NCBI GenBank assembly: GCA_963778375.1
Contig: CAVZTX010000029.1
Coordinates: forward strand, 45,429-109,428
Source of the DNA: CAVZTX01 sp963778375
GTDB lineage: Bacteria > Chloroflexota > Ktedonobacteria > Ktedonobacterales > Ktedonobacteraceae
Length of the DNA stretch: 64,000 nucleotides
Direction of reading: 5' to 3'
The notes below the pieces were generated by a model. It worked only from the letters and a program-made list of their open reading frames with translations, made no database searches and was not told where the DNA came from. Of this stretch, positions 36,882 through 44,177 are shown in pieces. The translations under genes and the position numbers were made by a program. The number at the start of each line of letters is the position of its first letter. Position 1 is the first letter of the stretch.

Positions 36882-36911
36882 TGAGGCTCATTCAGGCAGA
36901 GATGAGCCTCA
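36882..36911. terminator. Hairpin between uvrC promoter and WXG100 remnant
   Basis: Perfect 10-bp stem TGAGGCTCAT (36882-36891) / ATGAGCCTCA (36902-36911) with a 10-nt loop. It lacks a clear T-run, so it may be a weak terminator or simply a stable hairpin after the WXG100 remnant. Confidence 0.4.
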
Positions 36912-36920
36912 ACGAGAAAC

Positions 36921-37190
36921 CTAGAGAGATGACTGATCGACCTGCTCGAAAGCCTGTGCGATGTTCTGCAGGTAACGACTAAGGTCTTCACCGGCTTGCA
37001 CGAACTGATTAGTAGCGAAGCGCCATTCCTGGTAGAGCTGCTCGTAATGCTGGCGGCTAACGCCCTGCCAGTCGCTTCAAGTTGACTCATATTGCCCTGA
37101 ATCTACGGCTCGATTTGGTTGGCCGATTTGCTCATTAAGCTGCAGGAAGACGTTACCGAGTTGGCGCATCAGGTCTGTGTTTACATAAAT
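36921..37190 (-). pseudogene. WXG100 (ESAT-6-like) protein remnant
   Basis: Three reading-frame blocks together recreate a WXG100 protein. Block 1 (YVNTDLMRQLGNVFLQLNEQ) is in one frame. Block 2 (ANQIEP, TAG, IQGNMSQLEAT) is in a second frame. Block 3 returns to the first frame with SDWQGVSRQHYEQLYQEW, carrying the W-x-G turn, and then ATNQFVQAGEDLSRYLQNIA and the end at 36921-36923. Two frameshifts and one stop make it non-functional. WXG100 proteins are small helical-hairpin dimers secreted by type VII-like systems or used as toxin partners. No secretion genes are nearby, so it is an isolated relic. Confidence 0.7.
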
Positions 37191-37291
37191 TGTACTAATA
37201 ATACCGTTAAAATGGATAGCTATAATGCCGCTGCTGGTGTATACTTAGAAGTCACTAATATCCTGTAGTGTTGCTTCTGCTGGTAAATTAT

Positions 37292-39301
37292 ATGAGCTGT
37301 ATTGGAACTGCCGGGCATGTCGATCACGGCAAATCAACGCTTGTCAAAGTATTGACCGGCATTGACCCTGATCGCCTGGCGGAAGAAAAAGAACGTGGCA
37401 TGACCATTGACCTCGGCTTTGCCTGGCTGAAATTGCCGAGCGGGCGCGAGGTCAGTATCGTGGATGTACCGGGTCACGAAAGTTTCATCAAGAATATGCT
37501 CGCAGGCGTAGGGGGGATTGACGCCGCATTACTCGTTGTTGCTGCCGATGAAGGTGTCATGCCCCAAACACGCGAACACCTGGCAATTCTTGATCTATTG
37601 CGTGTACGTCGAGGCGTAGTTGCACTCACGAAGGCCGACTTGGTAGATGAGGAATGGCTGGAACTGGTGCGTGAGGAGGTGGACGAGCAGTTGAAGCCGA
37701 CGACGCTGGCAGGCGCTGAAATTATCCCCGTTTCTGCCTATACAGGGCAGGGCTTACCCGAACTGTTGGCTCAGTTGGAACGAATTTTTGATAAGTCGCA
37801 AGAGCGACAGGATCTCGCCCGTCCGCGCCTGCCAGTTGATCGTGTCTTTACCATGACCGGTTTCGGTACGGTTGTAACCGGTACACTGCTGGATGGCACA
37901 TTTAAGCCTGGGCAAGAGGTCGAGATGTTGCCACAGGGGTTGAAGACCCGTATTCGTAGCTTACAGACACATCGACATCAGGTAGAGGTTGCCCACCCCG
38001 GCAGCCGTGTCGCGATGAACCTTGCGAATATACCACGCACAAGTGTGGAACGTGGCAATGTAGTTGCTCTTCCTGGACAATTGCAGCCAACAGTCCTCAT
38101 CGATGCACACATTTCGCTGCTCGCCGATGCCCCTCACGCACTTGTGCACAATACACTTGTTGACTTCTACAGTGGTTCACAAGAAGTGCCAGCGCGAGTG
38201 AGATTGCTCGATGTGGAAGCGTTACAGCCAGGTCATACTGCCTGGACCCAGTTGCGTTTGAGCCATTCCGCGGTCGTAGCTCGCCGCGATCGCTTCATCC
38301 TGCGTATTCCCTCGCCCAGTATGACAATCGGTGGAGGTGAGGTTGTCGATGCACACCCCCGTTATCACCGTCGTTTTCAGCAGCCCATCTTGCAAGCCCT
38401 GGCAACATTAGAGCGAGGAGCACCAGAGGAACTGGTACTCGCAGCGCTAGACCGGAGACGCATTACCTCCACTGAAAATGTAGGGATCCGATTTATCGCG
38501 TCCCCATCCCCCGCTTCTAATCATGGATTGCCGTCCCGATCACTACATGGGTTTTTAGGGTATGAATTAGCGGATATCGTACGGCAGAGTAATTTACCTC
38601 AAGATGTGACGCATCATACGCTAGAGACGTTGTTAATCGAGAGACGTGTACGACGCGTGGGGGCGTACTGGTTTGCTCAGACAGTTTGGGAAGCCCTTAC
38701 AGATGAAGCACTTCGACTGGTGAGTGAGTATCATCGCCAATATCCGCTGCGTGCAGGCCTTTCCAAGGAAGAATGGCGGACACGCTTGCATCTTTCTCCG
38801 AAAATGGCAACGGAAATTTTAGCTGCTTTACAAGCGGAAGGGTACCTGGCCGAAGCTAGCGGTGCAACAGGTCCAATCGGCGGCCTTCTTCGTCTGCCAA
38901 ATTTTGTGCCAACATTTACTCCTGCACAACAGCGGCAAGTCGAGCACCTCCTGCATCAGTTCAGGGGCAGTCCATATACACCACCAGGGCGTGCGGAAGC
39001 AGAGGCTATCGTAGGGGCCGAGGTTCTTGTCGCCTTGATTGAGCAGGGGAGATTGGTGAAGGTGGGTAGCAGCGGAAGCGGCAATCAAGAGGCGAACGCG
39101 GTGCTCTTTCTGCATGAGACCTATGACGAAGCACTGGCAAAGTTACTCGAGTATCTACGAGAGCATAGTAGCATCACTGTAGCCGAGGCACGTGATGTAC
39201 TGGGAACCACGAGAAAGTACGTGTTGCCTCTCCTGGAGCATATGGATGAGCGAAAAATGACGCGACGTATAGGCGATGAGCGTATACTTGTAATTATATA
39301 A
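37292..39301 (+). CDS. selB: Selenocysteine-specific elongation factor SelB
   Basis: 669 residues from ATG 37292 (the frame opens at GTG 37268). It delivers Sec-tRNA to UGA codons that carry a downstream SECIS hairpin. The GTPase domain opens IGTAGHVDHGKSTLVKVLTG, followed by EKERGMTIDLGFAWL, VDVPGHESFIKNM and ALTKADLV; beta-barrel domains and C-terminal winged-helix domains follow. Residues ~395-419 are encoded by a dispersed hairpin repeat inserted in frame near the start of the winged-helix part; the frame stays open. No selA, selD, tRNA-Sec or selenoprotein gene was found in the window. Confidence 0.93.
   Translation: MSCIGTAGHVDHGKSTLVKVLTGIDPDRLAEEKERGMTIDLGFAWLKLPSGREVSIVDVPGHESFIKNMLAGVGGIDAALLVVAADEGVMPQTREHLAILDLLRVRRGVVALTKADLVDEEWLELVREEVDEQLKPTTLAGAEIIPVSAYTGQGLPELLAQLERIFDKSQERQDLARPRLPVDRVFTMTGFGTVVTGTLLDGTFKPGQEVEMLPQGLKTRIRSLQTHRHQVEVAHPGSRVAMNLANIPRTSVERGNVVALPGQLQPTVLIDAHISLLADAPHALVHNTLVDFYSGSQEVPARVRLLDVEALQPGHTAWTQLRLSHSAVVARRDRFILRIPSPSMTIGGGEVVDAHPRYHRRFQQPILQALATLERGAPEELVLAALDRRRITSTENVGIRFIASPSPASNHGLPSRSLHGFLGYELADIVRQSNLPQDVTHHTLETLLIERRVRRVGAYWFAQTVWEALTDEALRLVSEYHRQYPLRAGLSKEEWRTRLHLSPKMATEILAALQAEGYLAEASGATGPIGGLLRLPNFVPTFTPAQQRQVEHLLHQFRGSPYTPPGRAEAEAIVGAEVLVALIEQGRLVKVGSSGSGNQEANAVLFLHETYDEALAKLLEYLREHSSITVAEARDVLGTTRKYVLPLLEHMDERKMTRRIGDERILVII
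38478..38549 (+). repeat. Dispersed hairpin repeat inside selB
   Basis: About 72 bp beginning AATGTAGGGATCCGATTTAT and ending CGATCACTACAT, with near-inverted ends (ATGTAGGGATC against CATGTAGTGATC). The core TAGGG..C.GATTTATCGCG is shared with 43966-44036 and, in reverse, with 1-50. A length of 72 (24 codons) without a stop preserves the selB frame. Confidence 0.65.
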
Positions 39302-39381
39302 TGTATCCCGCCTTACAGTCGCCAGGAGAATTTACACTCGCTAGAAATTTGGGTAGAAGGTGTTCCATTCAAAGGCAGAAT

Positions 39382-39475
39382 GCGTTACAATGTAGAGGCG
39401 CGATTGATTGATCGCGCCCTGTGAGATGGACGCGTTACAATGTAGGGGCGCATTGATTGTGCCCTGTGAGATGGG
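39382..39475. repeat. Two tandem GTAGGGGC-type repeat copies
   Basis: Copy 1 (39382-39430) and copy 2 (39432-39475) share GCGTTACAATGTAG(A/G)GGCGC, ATTGATTG, GCCCTGTGAGATGG. Each has an internal hairpin (GGCGCGAT/ATCGCGCC in copy 1; GGGCGCA/TGTGCCC in copy 2). Copy 2 ends 2 nt before the ATG of the PASTA kinase and so supplies its leader. Confidence 0.7.
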
Positions 39476-39477
39476 CT

Positions 39478-41487
39478 ATGCAGATCGAAGTTCTGGGTGA
39501 TCGATATCAATTACAAGAGCCGATAGGGCGAGGTGGCATGGCCACGATTTATCGTGGCTGGGATCTCCGTATGGAACGCGTTGTCGCCATCAAAGTGCTG
39601 CGTGATGCGTATAGTACCGATCCAAAGTTTGTGAAGCGCTTTGAGCTTGAGGCCAAGGCAGCGTCCTCATTGCAGCATCCTAACATTGTGCAGGTCTATG
39701 ACTATGGTCAAACCGATGGCAATTATTATATTGTCATGGAGTATGTCAAAGGAACCGACCTGCGCCGCTACTTGCGTTCGCGTGGGGTCCTCGATGTCAA
39801 TCGGGCCGTCATCATTGCGCATGATGTTGCCCTTGGTCTGAGTGCTGCTCATCGCCGGGGTATTGTGCATAGAGATGTCAAACCACAGAATGTGTTGGTG
39901 GGCAGTGATGGCTCAATTAAGCTCACCGACTTCGGTATTGCCAGCTTGTATAAAGACATCAACGCTGAACGTCTGACAACTACCGGCATGACGTTGGGGA
40001 CTGTTCAGTACTACGCGCCTGAGCAAGCCCAGGGCGAAATTGTAAGCCCTGCTGCAGATGTCTATGCACTTGGCATTGTGATGTATGAGATGCTGACAGG
40101 ACGCACGCCCTTTGACGGAGATACGCCGGTGGCAGTCGCAATGCAGCATATTCAAGACGAGCCTATTCCGCCCAGCCAGTTCAATCCCAATATTCCTCCT
40201 GCTCTTGAAGAAATTATTCTACGCTGCCTGGAAAAGGTGCCCGAGATGCGCTTCCGCGATGGGTATACGCTAGCGCGTGCTCTGGAAACGCTGGGCGAAG
40301 CAGAGATGGAAGAAATCGTCACCGTCCCTGTCACGCCTTCGGAACGGCAAACAACCTTTCCTAGCGCCCCTGGTTACGGACAGATACCGCCTCGTCCTGG
40401 CAGTGGAACACGTGCTGGCACTCGGGGAAACGGAACTCCCCGTACACCCGTTTCCTCTCCCAATAATATGATGGGCGTTTCATCGCCCGAACACAACGGG
40501 TCCACCGAAAATGCAGGGACGCTGATTAATCAGTCAATGCCTGGAGATCAGCAATTCTATGTTCCTGCGTCGCCTCCTGTATCGCCCCTGCCCGAATCAG
40601 GTGTGACGCGCCCGTATCAGCGCGGTACAATACCAGGTCCTGTCATCACCCAACAAGATCGACGAGACTCACGTTTTGCCAGTATCATTACCGTACTCAT
40701 CCTTCTGGCAACCTTACTCCTGCTTGGCTTTAGCATTTACCTGGCGGCGGAACTTGGTTTCATCAATTTGCCTTTTGTCAACAATTCGAATCAGACTGAT
40801 ATAATTGCTGTCCCTAATCTGAAAGGATTAAGTTATCAAAGCGCACTTGCACAGGCAACACAAGATGGTTTAAAATTGCTCTCCCAAAATGGGCAGGTCG
40901 GTGTCGTGATTAGACAAGCTCCGGATGCAGGAACTCCGGTTGCGAAAGGTGAAACTATCACCATCCAGATGGGTCAGCTAACACCAACACCCACATCAAC
41001 GCCAACAACAAAAGTGCCCTCTTCCCTGGTAGGTGATAGTTTAGCCACAGCGGAAGCAGTTCTTGATGCGGCACATATTCCCTATAATCCACCGATATCG
41101 GGTGGTTCAGATCCAACGAAGGGACCCAATACCGTGGTAAAGGTTGTTCCTGGAGAAGGCAGTACGCTTCCGTCCGGTCAAAAAGTTACCCTGTACGTGG
41201 TAAACTTGATAAATGGCACTCCTACGGCCGCACCCAGCCCAACCCCCAGACCCAGCCCCACGGCCACACCCTCACCAACGCCATCACCGACACCCAGCCC
41301 CACGGCCACACCCTCGCCAACGCCATCACCGACACCCAGCCCCACGGCCACACCCTCGCCAACCCCAACGGCGACAGTACATCCTACTTCTGTGCCCAGT
41401 ACCACGAATGCTGCTCCAAATCCGCCACCAGTGGACCTGAGTGCAGCCATGCAGCGTCTTTGGTATATATTGATAGATTCCGATTAA
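39478..41487 (+). CDS. PASTA-domain Ser/Thr protein kinase
   Basis: 669 residues from ATG 39478. The N-terminal kinase domain has the glycine loop GRGGMATIYRGWD, Lys in VAIKVLR, HRDVKPQN, LTDFGIASL and GTVQYYAPEQAQGE. A disordered Pro/Gly/Ser linker spans about 280-395. One transmembrane helix, FASIITVLILLATLLLLGFS, precedes two extracellular PASTA domains (start VPNLKGLSYQSALAQATQDG, ~440-575). The tail is a TPSPTPSP-type repeat (about 580-650). PASTA kinases sense cell-wall fragments or lipid II and control division and wall synthesis. The GAGATGGG before the ATG is a weak ribosome-binding site lying inside a repeat element. Confidence 0.93.
   Translation: MQIEVLGDRYQLQEPIGRGGMATIYRGWDLRMERVVAIKVLRDAYSTDPKFVKRFELEAKAASSLQHPNIVQVYDYGQTDGNYYIVMEYVKGTDLRRYLRSRGVLDVNRAVIIAHDVALGLSAAHRRGIVHRDVKPQNVLVGSDGSIKLTDFGIASLYKDINAERLTTTGMTLGTVQYYAPEQAQGEIVSPAADVYALGIVMYEMLTGRTPFDGDTPVAVAMQHIQDEPIPPSQFNPNIPPALEEIILRCLEKVPEMRFRDGYTLARALETLGEAEMEEIVTVPVTPSERQTTFPSAPGYGQIPPRPGSGTRAGTRGNGTPRTPVSSPNNMMGVSSPEHNGSTENAGTLINQSMPGDQQFYVPASPPVSPLPESGVTRPYQRGTIPGPVITQQDRRDSRFASIITVLILLATLLLLGFSIYLAAELGFINLPFVNNSNQTDIIAVPNLKGLSYQSALAQATQDGLKLLSQNGQVGVVIRQAPDAGTPVAKGETITIQMGQLTPTPTSTPTTKVPSSLVGDSLATAEAVLDAAHIPYNPPISGGSDPTKGPNTVVKVVPGEGSTLPSGQKVTLYVVNLINGTPTAAPSPTPRPSPTATPSPTPSPTPSPTATPSPTPSPTPSPTATPSPTPTATVHPTSVPSTTNAAPNPPPVDLSAAMQRLWYILIDSD
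41251..41376 (+). repeat. 42-bp tandem repeat encoding Pro/Thr/Ser tail
   Basis: Nearly three copies of a 42-bp unit starting CCCAGCCCCACGGCCACACC (copies at 41251, 41293 and 41335), coding PSPTATPSPTPSPT. Copies 1 and 2 differ at one base. This is likely a site of length variation. Confidence 0.85.
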
Positions 41488-41678
41488 TTTCAAACACTTT
41501 GATCATCCCTTCCCCAAAAGACTATTCTGCTTGTACTCCTCTCCATTAGTACTATCCCTCCACCCAAAGCAACCCCTCGAAACGAGAAACCCAACTCACG
41601 GCCACGTTCATTTCATCAGAAAATGATGCCGCTCGATCTCAAGGCCGGATGTATCGGCACGCTCTGAGGGAGAATAGT

Positions 41679-43967
41679 ATGAAACGGAATCTTGTACGCA
41701 GTGCCTTATTTGCTTTTACCGCCTTGGCGCTTATTGGAAGCAGCCTTCTCGCTATACGTATAGCCGCTCACGCCGACACAAATCAGCGTGTGGCCCTCAG
41801 TGGAAACATCGTACCACTCGTTCAAAAAGCGCAACTTTTGCAAGCTACAGACTCCAGCCAGCAACTAAACCTCTCCATTGGCCTGCAATTGCGCAATTCT
41901 GCTGAACTAGATAGCTTATTGAGCGCCATCTACAATCCAAATTCACCACAATATCACCAATATCTAACACCTGATCAGTTTAATATGCTCTTTGCACCAA
42001 CTAGTGATCAAGTACAGCAAGTTATCTCCTACTTACAGAGCCAGTCACTCACCGTCACCAGCATTGCACCCAACAACCTGCTCATCGACGCTACTGGCAA
42101 CGTTGCCCAAGTGCAGCAGGCATTTAACCTCCAAATCAATAATTATCAGATTGGTAGCCATGTCTTTTATAGCAATGCAAGCGCTCCCAGTATACCAACA
42201 TCGCTCAGCCACTTAATCAGTTCCATAAACGGTCTTGACAACAGCATACAGTACCACCCACTCTACCAGCGAGCGCATCATTTAACTCCCCTTGCAACGC
42301 CAAACGGATTTGGTCCCAAAGACCTCACCGCAGCCTATGATGCCGCGCCTTTACAGAATGCAGGCATCCTTGGCGATAATCAGACCGTAGCAATCTTTGA
42401 ACTGGATGGCTATCAACCAAGTGATGTTACGCAGTATTTCCAGAACTACGACCTGAGCACTCCTACCATTAGCACCCAACTGGTTGATAATTTCAATGGT
42501 TCGGCTGGCTCAGGTGCCATCGAGGTTGAGCTTGATATCGAAGTCGTGGGAGCTATGGCTCCGCATGCTAATCAGATTATCTATGAAGGCCCCAATACAA
42601 CCGCTGGCCTCAATGATACCTACAACAAAATTGTGACCGACAATAAAGCGCAGGTCGCATCCACGAGCTGGGGTCTGTGTGAGGCAAGTAGCGGCAATGC
42701 CGAGTTACAGACGCTCGATGCTATTTTTAAGCAGGGAGCCGCACAGGGCATCACCTTTTTTGCCGCCTCCGGTGACTCCGGTGCATATGATTGTGGCAAT
42801 ACAACGCTCGCGGTAGATTCACCCGCCAGCGACCCTTATGTTACTAGCGTCGGTGGAACCAATCTGCAACTGAATGCGGGCGCATACGGCAGCGAATCCG
42901 TCTGGTCGAATGCAAGTGATACATCGCGCAGCCCCAACGGTGCTGGTGGTGGTGGTGGGTTCAGTAGTTTTTTCCCGCAACCGAACTGGCAAACTGGCAC
43001 CGGCGTGGGAAACGGCAATAGTGGTAAACGCGAGGTGCCCGACGTCTCGGCTGATGCCGACCCTACCACCGGTTACGCAATGTATTGTACCGTCACAAAC
43101 TCGGGCTGCCCCTCAACCGGTTGGATCACTGTTGGAGGCACAAGCGCAAGCGCTCCCCTCTGGGCTGGTAGCACGGCATTAGTCAATCAATACCTGCAAT
43201 CACAAAATAAGTCACTTATCGGCAATGCCAACTCCGCGCTCTATAATCTTTTCAATGCACAGCAAACCTATCCAGCCTTCCACGATATTACCAATGGCAC
43301 CAACCTGCATTATGCGGCAACAACCGGCTACGACATGGCCAGTGGCATCGGCACACCCGACTTTTACAACCTCGCTCGTGACCAGGCCGCGATCTCAACA
43401 GGTGGCACACCGACCCCGACACCAACCGCAACCAGTACACCCAGCCCGACGCCGAGTCCATCACCCACCCCACCTCCTCTACTCATCCAGGATGGTGGCT
43501 TTGAGAATGGGTCTAGCTCCTGGAAAGAGTCATCCTCAGGTGGCTATGAAAATGACATCATCAATCCTTACAATCCACATACTGGGCAGTACAGCGCTTA
43601 CTTGTGCGGCTATGTGAGTTGCAAGGACCAGATTTGGCAAATCTTTATAGTCCCGTCTTCATATACGAAGATCACTATTACTTACTGGTGGTACGCCGAT
43701 ACGAATAAGCCAGCAAATCAATGCGGCGATACCTTCATCAGCCAGTTGAAACCTGCTTCGGGCAACACTATTCTACTCAAGATGCAGCAAAGCACTAATT
43801 GCAATCCTGGCAATAATAGCTGGGTAGCTAAAAGCTATGATGCCTCGTCTGCACTTGCAAACAGTAAAGGTAAAGCAGTTATGCTCTTCTTCCAGGGTAC
43901 CAATATTGCTGGCAATTACCAGACCTCGGACTTCTTTGTCGATGATGTCGTAATCACCGTCTCCTAG
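41679..43967 (+). CDS. Secreted S53 (sedolisin/pro-kumamolisin) peptidase
   Basis: 762 residues from ATG 41679 (GAGGGAG upstream). A signal peptide (LVRSALFAFTALALIGSSLL, cleavage near AAHA) precedes the activation pro-domain (LSAIYNPNSPQYHQYLTPDQ, to about residue 190). The catalytic domain carries the Glu/Asp pair in GAIEVELDIEVVGAMAPHA, the oxyanion-region ASGDSGAYDCG and the Ser in GGTSASAPLWAGSTALV. A TPTPTATSTPSP linker leads to a C-terminal beta-rich module (about 615-762), probably for carbohydrate or surface binding. S53 enzymes are acid-active endopeptidases. A large hairpin starts at its stop codon. Confidence 0.92.
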   Translation: MKRNLVRSALFAFTALALIGSSLLAIRIAAHADTNQRVALSGNIVPLVQKAQLLQATDSSQQLNLSIGLQLRNSAELDSLLSAIYNPNSPQYHQYLTPDQFNMLFAPTSDQVQQVISYLQSQSLTVTSIAPNNLLIDATGNVAQVQQAFNLQINNYQIGSHVFYSNASAPSIPTSLSHLISSINGLDNSIQYHPLYQRAHHLTPLATPNGFGPKDLTAAYDAAPLQNAGILGDNQTVAIFELDGYQPSDVTQYFQNYDLSTPTISTQLVDNFNGSAGSGAIEVELDIEVVGAMAPHANQIIYEGPNTTAGLNDTYNKIVTDNKAQVASTSWGLCEASSGNAELQTLDAIFKQGAAQGITFFAASGDSGAYDCGNTTLAVDSPASDPYVTSVGGTNLQLNAGAYGSESVWSNASDTSRSPNGAGGGGGFSSFFPQPNWQTGTGVGNGNSGKREVPDVSADADPTTGYAMYCTVTNSGCPSTGWITVGGTSASAPLWAGSTALVNQYLQSQNKSLIGNANSALYNLFNAQQTYPAFHDITNGTNLHYAATTGYDMASGIGTPDFYNLARDQAAISTGGTPTPTPTATSTPSPTPSPSPTPPPLLIQDGGFENGSSSWKESSSGGYENDIINPYNPHTGQYSAYLCGYVSCKDQIWQIFIVPSSYTKITITYWWYADTNKPANQCGDTFISQLKPASGNTILLKMQQSTNCNPGNNSWVAKSYDASSALANSKGKAVMLFFQGTNIAGNYQTSDFFVDDVVITVS

Positions 43968-44036
43968 TCCGTAGGGGCCAGATTTATCGCGCTCCCGTAC
44001 CCGTTGGGGATGCCATAAATCTGGCTCTTACGGACT
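43966..44036. terminator. Large hairpin repeat after S53 gene (TAGGG/ATTTATCGCG family)
   Basis: 22-bp arms, 43966-43987 and 44015-44036, match at 20 positions and enclose 27 nt. The left arm and loop contain GTAGGGGCCAGATTTATCGC, matching the repeat in selB. It overlaps the S53 stop codon and probably works as a terminator as well as being a dispersed element. Confidence 0.65.
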
Positions 44037-44177
44037 AACTGTTCTCGTTCCGATATGCATCTGTTCATCCATCCCTTGAGCCACATCAACAATCTTACAT
44101 TGCTCTTCGTGATACACTGTATACGTGACGAAATGCAATAAACCATGTCGGCGCTTCGATATTCCAGCAGGAGAATC

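Noticed and set aside
36785..37090. 101-residue minus-strand ORF beginning MSQLEATGRALAA
   Set aside because: Only its first residues are meaningful (part of the WXG100 remnant); the rest is an out-of-frame translation after a frameshift.
37191..37291. A tRNA-Sec (selC) gene next to selB
   Set aside because: The gap is about 100 nt, AT-rich, and no cloverleaf with a UCA anticodon could be folded by eye.
41251..41376. A CRISPR-like array
   Set aside because: The units are directly adjoining 42-bp copies without spacers and lie in frame inside a coding sequence.
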